Source of the DNA: Glomus cerebriforme
Lineage: Eukaryota > Glomeromycota > Glomeromycetes > Glomerales > Glomeraceae
NCBI GenBank assembly: GCA_003550305.1
Contig: QKYT01001189.1
Coordinates: 6,985-18,529, forward strand
Length of the DNA: 11,545 nt
Direction: 5' to 3'
Below, in pieces: positions 1 to 8,145 of this stretch; positions within the stretch are counted from its first letter, which is position 1; each line of letters begins with the position of its first letter. The notes below the pieces were generated by a model that was not told where the DNA came from, searched no databases, and saw only the letters and a list, made by a program, of their open reading frames with translations. A program made the translations under genes and the position numbers.

Positions 1-1183
1 ATCAATAATACTGAATGTTTTAGCAAAATACTTAATATTATCTTCATTCAATAAGTATGACAGATCNAACAGATCTTTTTTACTCATAATTATATGAAAT
101 CTGAAGTGGTCATTCTTCAAGAGAAAAAGTAGCACTGGCAATTTTAACAGGAAGGTACTATATCTCTCGTTCTCACATGAATTGAGTGAGCTCTTATTCA
201 GATATTGGGCCTCATTAGAATTAGATCCATCCACGAGTTCACTTTTACGCAATTTCCAATATCCCATTTTTTCAGCTTTTTTTCTGTATATAAATTTCAG
301 GAGAAAAGAGATTGATTATTTTCCCATCGATTCTTGATCATCTTTTTTCTGTCTTAATTCTTGAAAGCCATAATTGATACTCTGAAGTCTGAATGATGCT
401 TTGATGATCCTGTAATAACTTTATTTCCAGGATACATTTATCACTGATGGATATCAATTCTCTACACTTAAGATGGTCATCCATAATGCAATTTGGTCTA
501 GATGCTTGAATAATTTTAATTGCTAAATCTTGAGATGTAAAGAAATTTTTAATATTGTAAGGTCTATTATACCTATGAGATTCATGGCTTGTCTGTGACA
601 GTTAGAAATTGTTGATTATTTTGGATATAAAACTATTTCATAATTGTTGGTATGGATATGATATTAGATAAATATTCCTTATATTTTTTAGCTTGCTTAT
701 TTTTAATTAAACTTCATGCTTTAAGTAAATAGTTCTGATAAAGTAATAATTTCTTGTTGAAGTTTCCAATTTATTACATTAATCAGATTTTTTATTGCAT
801 TTATATCTGTGGAACTAATTTTTATAAGTATATAGGCTTAGTCTTTTTCAACTCTGTAATTATCTTTTTTGGCCTGCCAGAAAGTCATGTTTATGTTGAC
901 CAATTATTATGACACAAAAGCTTACTGATGGTTTCAATAATCTTAATCATAAAAGGTGCTTTAGAAGTGTCAAAGTTCCCATTCACAATATGACCTGGAT
1001 TAACAACTTTATTATCCTTTATAAGATAATATGGTTAATAGCTACATTATTAAAGTCAGGTTTTAAGTCTTCCTTAATTTGCTTTATCAAGTTATGCACA
1101 TCTTTTCTATCAAAAGAAATTTTAATCAGTTGGAAATTATCATATTTAATCCATATATCATACATGATTGCAAAAGTGTACAT
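1..1183 (-). pseudogene. Frame-broken gene with a ubiquitin-like N-terminal header
   Basis: Read on the minus strand, several stop-free blocks follow one another in different frames. Block A (1183 to 1019, 54 residues from an ATG at 1183; a second Met at 1165 starts MYDIWIKYDNFQLIKI) ends in TAA. Block B (1019 to 891) continues at once in another frame with NPGHIVNGNFDTSKAPFMIK. Together they look like a ~80-residue ubiquitin-like header: beta strand, amphipathic helix (DRKDVHNLIKQIKEDL), then strands, as on Crinkler-like and other multi-domain fungal proteins; that family link is from memory. Later blocks are 837-721, 601-338 (87 residues, no stop) and 315-1 (open to the edge, no stop in 105 codons). 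CTAAC...CACAG at 605-593 fits a branch point and 3' splice site, so some frame changes may be introns. The A-to-B shift has no room for an intron and looks like a real break. Function of the C-terminal blocks is not recognised. Confidence 0.5.
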
Positions 1184-1198
1184 TATCAAACCAAGTCC

Positions 1199-1363
1199 CT
1201 AATAAAATTTATTATTTGCCACAACTTGGTACATTTAACAATATTCTTTATTTAGTTCCTTATAAGCTTTCTTTATTATGCTTGGTCTTTTACTTTTCAC
1301 TCCTATTTATCTTACAGTTATCTTATCCTTATAACTTTGCAACAAAAACATCAATTTCTTTTA
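1199..1363 (-). pseudogene. Decayed coding block, unrecognised
   Basis: The minus strand reads KKLMFLLQSYKDKITVR, stop, IGVKSKRPSIIKKAYKELNK..., stop, MYQVVANNKFY, stop. The composition is protein-like (lysine-rich, few low-complexity runs). The stops are TAA, TAA and TAG, each one transition from a Gln codon. It lies in the same frame as the start of the downstream ubiquitin-like block, so it could be an upstream part of that gene or a fragment of a transposon protein. No domain recognised. Confidence 0.3.
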
Positions 1364-1417
1364 ATTCTCATTTAAATATAGTTTTTGCCATAATTTTATT
1401 TATTTATTATTAATTAA

Positions 1418-1546
1418 AAGGAGAAGTTATCTCAACACCTGGATGGGAGGAACTCACCATCTCCAAATGCTAATTTAAAGTTAAGAGCCAATCTGCCTAA
1501 GAATGGCAGAAAATTACTATATAAATTCGGGGCAGAGTTATTATAA
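1418..1546 (+). pseudogene. Short coding-like remnant
   Basis: A 42-codon stop-free stretch, richer in G+C than its surroundings, containing SPSPNANLKLRANLPKNGRK and ending FGAELL at a TAA. There is no start codon at its head and a stop lies immediately upstream, so it is at most an internal fragment. Not recognised. Confidence 0.2.
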
Positions 1547-2361
1547 AAATGCCAAAATTNGCTAAATTTTATGAGTTATAAAATTCGCAGGTAATCATGT
1601 GGTGACACTAAACTTCACATGATGAAACCTTAAATGCCGAAGATAAAAAAAATAAAAAAAAATCAAGAAATTTATTTATTTATTCAAAACTTTANTTTGA
1701 GGCAACGTCAGATTTGACAAGAATGTATATATATAGTATGTAAGAATTTCAAGTCATATACTACATTATTTTAACAAATAAAAATATTTAAAATTATGTT
1801 TTTATACATTTTATACNTTTAAAACTACTTGTTTTATATAAATTTAATATTTTCTCTTACTTTTAGTTCATATATCGCCATAATTTCTTTCTATTATCAT
1901 AAGGAAAACCAGTAAACAAACTTCAAATGGTAAAAGTTTTGGGTATATATATTTTATTTGATTTTTAATTTGAGTGCATCATACAAACTCTTAGCGCTAG
2001 TTTACAAGTTATTATTAGCTTTTTAAAAGTGTTGTAACAAAAATACAAAAAAAAATATCATATATTTACCAGAATAATAGATAGTAATGGCTTTTTAGAG
2101 GGTCTTATATAGATAACAGATAGATTATTTCAGGTTGGATTTTTCATCTTAGATCTTTTTTTATTTGTACATTAGTTACGCTTGTTTTTGGCCAAAAAAT
2201 CATCACTTTGACAATAATATTTGAATAATTTTCATGAGTGAACCAGTTTCTACTGAATAATAAATATTTAGGACGTGGTGGGTATCAGATATTCAGATTT
2301 TAGCATTTTATTGTGAGTTACTATGTGAAAATATTTTTTCAATATTTTTTTTGGCATTTTT
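1547..2361. other. AT-rich stretch without a gene
   Basis: No coding block longer than ~30 codons with protein-like composition was seen on either strand. It holds three single ambiguous bases (1560, 1695, 1817 lie in or near it), A/T runs, and a stem-loop at 1594-1623 (ATCATGTG / CACATGAT, 14-nt loop). A TTTTTGGCCAAAAAATC motif near 2187-2204 resembles transposon-end sequence, but no partner end could be fixed. Confidence 0.5.
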
Positions 2362-2674
2362 AAGTTTCATCACATGACTTAGTATTACAATGTGATTCTT
2401 GACATTTTTGATTGGCAGAATTTTGCTTATTTAATTTTTTTTTTGCAAAATTTTTCCCCGAATTTATATAGTAACTTTCTGCCGATCATATGCAGATCAG
2501 GTCTTAATAACAACTACCTCTGGAGCAGATCGAAAAGGCTATCTATTTATATGTTTAATTACTTACAAATTTTCCTATTTTTCTTCATTATTTCCTACCT
2601 AAATATTCATATATTACTAATATTTTAATTTATAATTACTCATTAAATCATGTGAAACTCAATCACATGACTTA
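2362..2674. repeat. Candidate short non-autonomous element with CACATGA ends
   Basis: The 13-mer ATCACATGACTTA occurs at 2369-2381 and again at 2662-2674 in the same direction. Next to the right copy is an inverted one: the reverse complement of 2640-2660 starts GAGTTTCACATGATTTA, against AAGTTTCATCACATGACTTA at 2362-2381. The ~300-bp interval between imperfect inverted ends has MITE-like size. The DNA inside (2475-2545) is more G+C-rich than the flanks. No clean target duplication was found, so the class is open. Confidence 0.3.
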
Positions 2675-2859
2675 TTGACAGTTCGAGTCATAAATTCTAT
2701 ATAATTCAACTATATTTTTTTATAATATTTACTATCTACTATCATTGGCCACATAAAGCTCTATATCCTAAAAATTTTAACATTTTAAAAATATTAAATA
2801 AGTTGGAAATATGGAAGTATTTAAATATTAATTGTTGCCTGATATTTCATATACTACAT
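2675..2859. other. AT-rich spacer, nothing recognised
   Basis: Short AT-rich spacer between the CACATGA repeat and the integrase remnant. No ORF, repeat or regulatory signal could be supported here. Confidence 0.4.
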
Positions 2860-3173
2860 CTATGAAAATTTTTTGATCCCGAAAAATCTCTTAAAATTGA
2901 ACTTGTTCTTACTATCAATAATTTGCCTGTTTATTAATACTTTCAAAAATTTTCCATTCATTTCCTTAAGTCGATGTAATCCATTCTTCACTTTTTCATG
3001 TATATAATATGGTCCTTTTCACTTTTTATTTAATTTTCCACTCCATTGTTTCTCTATTCAGTTTCTTCATCGTATAGCAATTCAATTTGTTTAAACCTGG
3101 TTTTCAAAATACCACCATTTCTAATCTCTATTTTGGAGATTGACCTTATTAATTTTGCTGTACTCTATCCATG
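2860..3173 (-). pseudogene. Ty3/Gypsy integrase C-terminal remnant (GPY motif)
   Basis: Two overlapping minus-strand frames together match the end of a Gypsy-type integrase. The first (3164 to 3054) gives a charged helical stretch with KTRFKQIELLYDEETE, in the place of the helical linker before the GPY module. The second (3018 to 2860, 52 residues) reads KGPYYIHEKVKNGLHRLKEM then NGKFLKVLINRQIIDSK and stops at TAG. The W-K-G-P-Y/F pattern followed by NG-x-x-x-L and a final IN segment is typical of the GPY/F module. The codon before KGPYYI is TGA where Trp is usual. This fragment is on the opposite strand from the large retrotransposon and has no other pol domain next to it, so it is a separate, truncated copy. 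Confidence 0.5.
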
Positions 3174-3202
3174 ATCAAGTTCAAGAAAACTGAGGATATT
3201 GA

Positions 3203-3394
3203 AGTGGGAACGGTAATGCTGGAAAGATTGTTAGTTTACTTTTTTATAATGCTAGTAAATTATTGAAGTATTTGTCAAAAGAGAAAGTAAAACATGAGAA
3301 AAAGGTAACAGAAGAGAGAATGGCAAAACTAGAGGAAAAGAGAATAAACTGTGTGAATCAAATGAAATTGCTTTATCCTAAACTTAACGTTTAG
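3203..3394 (+). pseudogene. Charged helical ORF fragment
   Basis: Sixty-three stop-free codons, starting without an ATG (GNAGKIVSLLFYNASKLLKY...) and ending ...MKLLYPKLNV then TAG. The middle is very rich in Lys and Glu (KEKVKHEKKVTEERMAKLEE) and should form a long, possibly coiled-coil, helix. A second frame just upstream (ATG at 3171, MIKFKKTEDIEVG) runs into it if one frameshift near 3208-3212 is allowed. It could be the C-terminal end of a host or transposon protein. Not recognised. Confidence 0.3.
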
Positions 3395-4036
3395 AAGAAA
3401 ATTATAAAATGAATTTTGATTTAACATGATGTAGTGATTCTTTTAATATAATTACACTTTATTTATACTGTATATAATTATAAAGATTTTTTGCTAGTGT
3501 GAAACAATAATAATATAAATTACTAGCGTAACAGTCATAGTACTTGACATAAAACTATTTTAGAAATATGGCAAAATGCGCATGGGATTTATTAATTATA
3601 AATAGGTTCATACTAATCATTTTTGATTAAAAAGACATTAACTGGCAGTTTTAGTGTTAAGTGGTTAAAAAATTAATTTGGTACTTATTGTGTTAACCGT
3701 TGGTTATAATGGATATAATATAAGAAGAGCATCATTACAATATTGGAATTCTTGCATTTTGTAAATTAAAGGCATAAAAAAAAAGAAATTAAAGTTCACA
3801 CGTACGTTTATAATTGTAACTGAATTAAGTAAATTAAAAATTTAAACAATGACTAAATTTATTTTATTGAATATATGATAATAGTCCCATCCAAAAAAAA
3901 TATAACTATATATAAATTAATTTACATTTCTTTTATGAAATATCTTGCTACTTGTATACTATATCAAGATAATGTTTTTGCCAGTCCGGATTTGATTGAT
4001 TTGCTTACTTTTTCTCATCATTTCTTTATATAACTA
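3395..4036. other. AT-rich stretch without a gene
   Basis: No protein-like ORF on either strand. A 6-bp stem GCTAGT / ACTAGC (3493-3498 and 3522-3527) and A-runs at 3777-3785 and 3893-3900 are the only visible structure. Nothing supports a gene or RNA here. Confidence 0.5.
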
Positions 4037-4366
4037 TTAGTGGTAAACATAAATCACAATAATTTCTTTCTGATTTATTTGATACCATGTGATTATTGCC
4101 ACCATTAAAAAATCATTTAAAATTTCTCTTTTATTCCAAGGACGTTTTTTCCTTTCTTTGTCAACTTTCTCAATCAAATTATTTAAAAGATTTTTTGCTT
4201 CATTAATTTGTTCGTTAGATGGTGAGGAACTTGTATTATACTTAATTTCAATTTGTGCTGGTTTTGTATTTATATTAACAGAAATTAATGTACTAGTTTT
4301 TTCATGAATGGGTTTTAGATTACGTCCTTCATAACCAATTATTCTTCCAACTTCAATATGTTGAAG
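4037..4366 (-). pseudogene. KH-type RNA-binding domain fragment
   Basis: One hundred and nine stop-free codons on the minus strand, ending at TAA (4039-4037). Near the start it reads HIEVGRIIGYEGRNLKPIHE: the I-I-G-x-x-G-x-x-L-K-x-I pattern is the GxxG loop of a type I KH domain, here G-Y-E-G. Further on are a beta-strand-like stretch (TKPAQIEIKY), a helix (NEQINEAKNLLNNLIEKVDK) and a basic tail (ERKKRPWNKRE), so the KH fold order is present. KH domains bind single-stranded RNA or DNA. There is no ATG at the head; in the same frame upstream (to about 4440) the reading continues through two TAA codons (4369-4367 and 4384-4382), each CAA-like. It is therefore a broken gene or an internal exon of one. 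Confidence 0.5.
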
Positions 4367-4420
4367 TTACAGTAGTTGAAATTACAGTGTATCCGAATCT
4401 TTACATTTTATAATATTGTG

Positions 4421-4756
4421 AAGGAATTTACTATTTTTTTTACATAAAAAAAAGAAGGAAGATTAGGGCTATTACCTAATATTAGTTTCATAAGAGATCC
4501 TACCCTCCCCTTAGGTAAGATTTTTTCAACCAATAATATTTAAATATATATATAGTATTAATTTTGACCAATAAAAATGCATAATTTTGTATCACGTAAG
4601 ATTTTGTTTTACCTCCACCCCTAAAATATTACCTAATAAATACCACGCCCCTTATTTATTATTTAAAAATTTCTTATTCGTAAACAAAAGCTATTTTTTG
4701 TATGAGTCATAAGGAGAAACAAAGGCCAAAAAGTTATATGAGATTATCAGAAATGT
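4421..4756. other. AT-rich stretch with an 11-bp direct repeat
   Basis: No gene recognised. ATTACCTAATA occurs at 4471-4481 and 4628-4638 in the same orientation, bracketing a segment with unusual C-rich patches (CCTACCCTCCCC near 4499-4510, CCTCCACCCC near 4612-4621). A short plus-strand coding-like run lies at about 4680-4755 but has in-frame stops. Confidence 0.35.
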
Positions 4757-5120
4757 GTTATTAGTATGAAACATTACTGTGCTGATTTACTGTGCTGTAC
4801 TGTGCCACTCTATGATCATGATTTCTATGATCACAGTGATCTTAAAGATAATAGTGATATTAATGATCTTAGTGATAATTAGGATAGTTAAGATATTTAT
4901 TATATTTATTTTCTTTATTATATTTAATGTATATATTATCTTTAATATATTTAAGATAGTTAATATCTTTTTATTATATTTTATTTTTGTATAAATATCC
5001 TGAGAATTTTATTAAGTTCTCCTCAGTTTTTGTAACTTCAATTGAATAATAAAATATCTTTTCCACTAAAAATCTATACTGTTTACCAATTAAAGAGTAA
5101 ACTGTACTCAATAAACACAA
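4757..5120 (+). promoter_or_regulatory. Possible 5' LTR / leader of the retrotransposon
   Basis: This stretch precedes the gag reading frame and has the order expected of an LTR. Three copies of TACTGTGC (4775-4782, 4788-4795, 4798-4805) and a run of TGATC/GTGAT words (4811-4880) could be U3 repeats. A TATA box, TATAAAT, is at 4990-4996; an imperfect hairpin (CTGAG...CTCAG) spans 5000-5027; AATAAA signals are at 5048-5053 and 5110-5115. No second copy lies inside the window, so the LTR boundaries and its nature cannot be confirmed. No tRNA-primer binding site was recognised. Confidence 0.3.
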
Positions 5121-5180
5121 ATTATTGTTACCTCTATCATTATAAACTTAATTAATTTTCATTTTTAAACATAAAGAAGA

Positions 5181-6326
5181 AAAGTTAAAGATAAAGGAAT
5201 TAAGAATACGATTAGACGTAACAAGTAGTGATTCCTGCCAGGTTACCTCTTTAATTGATAGTATAGCAAAGAAAGAATTAAGAGATTAGAAATGCCTTGA
5301 GAAGTGCATAAACTTTAAAGAGATTGAGATAAATACAGTGATACATACTTTGAGACATTATTCAAATTCCCATTAAACGAAGACCATTCTTGTTATATTT
5401 GTTATCCAGTACTACAATTATATTCTATCAATAGCGCATTTAAAAATTTCTGGATTTGGATAAATTATACTTTTAGAGTGGAAACCTATACAGCATATAC
5501 TATCACAGCTTTCAACTTACTTAGATATTTAGTTTCAACTACCTTATCAGGACAACAAAGTGACCAATTACCTCAAGTACTTGTATGTTTACTTACTAGT
5601 ATAAAATACCTAAGAAGACCTTTTTCATCAGAAATTCTATATAACTATATGCTAGGAATAGCTTTTAGAACTAATTGTTTCAAACAATGTGTTAATATAT
5701 ATAACTCTAGTGAAGCTTATTAGGAAGTATTAGATCAAGCCCTTTTATCTGTACAATATGATCGATACCTATTAAGACAAATTAGTGTACCATCACCAAT
5801 ATCATCAACAAACTCAACAGACTCAACAGAATCAACTAACGTAGTACTGACACCACCAAATCTTGTTGGAATATCTACACCACCTATTTTAGTATAACCA
5901 CTACTGAATCTTACATGTACTTCTACACCTACACCACCAAATACTCCACCTAACGTAAATATGGCTACCGCTAATAAATTAAATGCACTCTATGACTAAA
6001 TCTTTGAAACTGATGGAGCCCGATTAGCAGCTATAGCTAATGCAAATCAAAATGCTGAGAGAATAACTGCTAAAGTTGATATTTTCAGTAGAGCTGAAGG
6101 AAAAGATCCAGTAGAATGATTAAAAACTTTTAATAGAACTGTGATAACTAACAGATAGACTACAGAAACTAGAAAGAAAGCTGTCACTGAAGGCTTTTTT
6201 AAAGGAGCAGCTGCTAATTGATTTGAAGGTATTACAGGAAATATGAGAAATTATTTTAATGCTGGAATAAATAATGAGTAAAACTTCACTGACCTTTTTA
6301 ATCAATAATTCGTGAGACAAAGAAAA
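5181..6326 (+). pseudogene. gag: gag, N-terminal and capsid-like part (broken)
   Basis: The frame runs from about 5181 to 6326 through about 15 stop codons. It begins with a poorly recognised region (5181-5720, with a stop-free core from 5331 to 5720), then a Ser/Thr/Pro-rich linker (5775-5960). After an in-frame ATG at 5961 (MATANKLNALYD) comes a helical stretch and the Retrotrans_gag-type domain: DPVE-stop-LKTFNRT (6105-6140), GAAAN-stop-FEG (6204-6228) and FVRQRK (6309-6326). In the family the two positions marked stop are usually Trp, and both are TGA here. Gag would form the virus-like particle around the RNA. The true start is uncertain: no ATG opens the upstream part without a stop following it. 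Confidence 0.7.
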
Positions 6327-6805
6327 ACCAATAGTATCAAGAGTTAACTTTCTTATGACAAAAGAACGATGAATCAGTCGACTCTTATGCCAATAAGTTC
6401 AAGAAGTTAGCAGACCGAGTAGACTTACAAGATGCTACCCAAAAGAAGAGAATATTCCTAATGGGACTTAACCCTGTCTATACTTCTCTTATATATGCAA
6501 ACAAGCCTGCAGATCTTGATGCCGCTATAACTTCTGCTAGAACAGTCAAAATTGGGTTCAACTTTGCATCTGGAACTACTAAGCCTCAAGCTTCCACTAC
6601 CGCTTTTAGTTTTTAAGCAAAAATTTCTGAGACTGAAGTAGATGAGCTTATTAAAAAGCTAGAGCAACTCACCATTAACTATGCCAACCTTACAACTGCA
6701 TTATTAGCTTAACCTCAGGAAAGGAAAAGTCGCCCACCAATGAATCAAGGAAGACCTAAGAATAATAATTTTAACACATCTAGGCCAAGCGGATCTAACT
6801 TCAAG

Positions 6806-6847
6806 TGCTATAACTGCAATCAACCTGGACATATGGCTAGAGATTGC
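6806..6847 (+). other. CCHC zinc knuckle (nucleocapsid)
   Basis: The residues fit C-x2-C-x4-H-x4-C exactly (CYNCNQPGHMARDC), all four zinc ligands intact. In Ty3/Gypsy gag this knuckle binds the element's RNA. It is preceded by a basic, Asn-rich stretch. Confidence 0.9.
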
Positions 6848-7130
6848 CCTTATCCAGATCAAAGGTATAACCATCAATCTAGATCTACCAACGTATCTAG
6901 AACTCCTAGATATGAAACTAGGGATGTAAATTACTTAGATGATTCTGAATATGATGAAAAGTACGAAGACGAATATGAAGAGGATAATGGAGAGAAATAT
7001 AAAGTTTATCTAAACACTCGCTCAGGACCTTACTCTCAAAGTCCAGTCTCCAAGAATAAGAAAGCATAAAGAAGTAAGTCTAGAAGAGAGGAAAATTTAA
7101 GGAGAACTCCTCGCTTTAATGTACCAGCTA

Positions 7131-7138
7131 CCACTGAA
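7131..7138. repeat. Left target-site duplication CCACTGAA
   Basis: CCACTGAA ends the gag text immediately before the insertion and recurs at 8340-8347. Removing the insertion and one copy rejoins the gag text in frame (ACC ACT GAA GAC). Confidence 0.75.
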
Positions 7139-7150
7139 TAGTGTTCTAAA

Positions 7151-7340
7151 CAGATCGGTTCAGATCAGATTTGATTTAAATCTGATCTGATCCAAATCTA
7201 GTCTGAAACAGATCTGAATCGATTTGAATCTGACTAAATCTGATCTGAACCGATCTGAAACTGATTCAGATTTGAATCTAATTAATCTGAAACTGAACTA
7301 AACTGAAACCGATTCAGATCTGAAATCGAACTGATCTGAA
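7151..7340. repeat. Left GATCTG-rich arm
   Basis: About 190 bp made of variants of GATCTGAATC / GATCTGAAC. Because GATC is palindromic, the arm can pair with itself and with the right arm at 8146-8330, giving a foldback structure. Confidence 0.75.
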
Positions 7341-8087
7341 TATAAAGAGAAGTTAATTACTTTTCCTAATAATTAATAAAGTAAAAAAAATAAACTTACA
7401 TTCATCCAAGATCCCAGTCGTTCAGCTTTGTCCGTTCATCCAGTTTTCTAAAAAAAAGAGAAGAAAAATGTTAATTATGTTCCCTGAAAGTAAATAAAAT
7501 GAAAGAAATGAACAAACTAACCTCTTAGTTTGTTCGTTCAAGTTCCATTTGTTCGGCTTCGTTCGTTCATCCAGTTTCATAAAAAAAAGAGAAAAATGAA
7601 GTTAATTACTTTTTCTAATAATTAATAAAGTAAAAAAATGAACTTACATTTGTTTAAGATCCCAGTTATTTAGCTTCGTCCGTTCGTCCAGTTTCCTAAA
7701 AAAAAGAGAAGAGAAACATTAATTACATTCTCTGAAAGTAAAAAAATGAAAGAAATGAATGAACTAACCTTTTAGTTCGTTCATTCAAGTTCCATTCATT
7801 TGGCTTCATCCGTTCGTCTGGTTTCCTAAAAATAAGAGAAGGGAGACGTTAATTACTTTCCTTGAAAGTAAAAAAATGAAAAGAAATGAACAAACTAACT
7901 TCTTAGTTCATTCGTTCAAGTTCCGTTTATTCAGCTTCGTCCGTTCATCCAGTTTTCTAAAAAAAAGAGCAAGAAAAGGGAATGTTAATTACTTTCCCTA
8001 AAAAAAATAAAGTAAAAAAAAATGAACTCACCTTTAGTTTGTTCAGAAACTGTTCATTCATTCATTCAGATTCCATCTCTAAAGTTT
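7336..8087 (-). repeat. Tandem ~120-130-bp units shaped like exon plus intron
   Basis: Six units repeat on the minus strand. Each has a T-run ending in AG, a unit of 57 nt (7900-7956, 7769-7825, 7522-7578), 48 nt (7648-7695, 7400-7447) or 56 nt (8032-8087), then GTTAGT, GTAAGT or GTGAGT, and a 64-75-nt spacer with a TAATTAAC-like word about 25-30 nt before the AG. Spacers: 7957-8031, 7826-7899, 7696-7768, 7579-7647, 7448-7521, 7336-7399. The borders are those of spliceosomal introns and keep recurring although the units have diverged. One unit (7522-7578) has AT instead of AG at its head. The array lies wholly inside the hAT-like insertion. Confidence 0.75.
7400..8087 (-). CDS. Predicted mini-exon gene with a 19-residue repeat (hypothetical)
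   Basis: If the units are exons, 57 and 48 nt are both multiples of three, every exon starts one base into the same codon phase, and the reading stays in frame from unit to unit. The peptide is close to KLDERTKLNxWNLNERTKR in the 57-nt form and KLDERTKLNxWDLxx in the 48-nt form. Examples: KPDERMKPNEWNLNERTK (7825-7769), KLDERTKLNNWDLKQ (7695-7648), KLDERTKPNKWNLNEQTK (7578-7522). The middle three units have no stop. The unit 7956-7900 has a TGA in place of a CGA, the last unit (7447-7400) ends with an in-frame TGA, and the first unit (8087-8032) is 56 nt and out of phase. Promoter, start codon and end were not identified. The protein would be very hydrophilic and charged. It may be only a repeat that mimics exons. 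Confidence 0.35.
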
Positions 8088-8145
8088 CTAAAAAAAAGAT
8101 AAAAATAAAAAAAAAAAATTTTTTTTTTATTTATCATATTTAATA

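Larger units (their letters stand above)
6326..7138 (+). pseudogene. gag: gag, C-terminal part with CCHC zinc knuckle
   Basis: After a one-base shift at the A-run 6323-6327 the gag reading continues in another frame: QKNDESVDSYANKFKKLADR (from 6359) is the typical end of the gag domain. It continues to a coiled-coil-like stretch (6630-6700) and a basic region, then the nucleocapsid motif CYNCNQPGHMARDC. An acidic tail follows (DDSEYDEKYEDEYEEDNGEK, about 6941-7000). Stops are TAG 6332, TGA 6356, TAA 6614, TAA 6710 and TAA 7070. The 110-codon piece 6740-7069 is free of stops. The reading is cut at 7138 by the hAT-like insertion and resumes in the same frame at 8348. Confidence 0.75.

Noticed and set aside
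909..1413. Plus-strand ORFs of 97 and 81 codons (909-1202, 1168-1413)
   Set aside because: They lie antisense to the minus-strand coding blocks, are rich in Ile/Leu/Phe/Ser as expected of a complementary shadow, and have no recognisable motif.
1420..1560. Possible tRNA or small structured RNA in the more G+C-rich stretch
   Set aside because: No cloverleaf arms or A/B boxes could be aligned; a coding-like frame explains the composition better.
2392..2628. Plus-strand ORF of 78 codons, Phe/Ile/Leu-rich
   Set aside because: Composition follows T-runs in AT-rich DNA; it has no motif and lies inside the candidate CACATGA repeat.
3493..3527. GCTAGT / ACTAGC stem as a terminator or small element
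   Set aside because: Only 6 bp of pairing with a 23-nt loop, expected by chance in a window of this size.
4089..4307. Plus-strand ORF of 72 codons
   Set aside because: It is the antisense shadow of the KH-like block, which has the recognisable motif.
4779..4994. Plus-strand ORF of 71 codons, almost only Ile/Val/Phe/Leu
   Set aside because: Low-complexity translation of TGATA/TATTT repeats; more likely part of the LTR-like control region.
6120..6320. Minus-strand ORF of 66 codons
   Set aside because: Antisense to the gag domain, no motif.
7346..8090. CRISPR-like array
   Set aside because: Units are long and diverged, spacers are as similar as the repeats, and the setting is eukaryotic.
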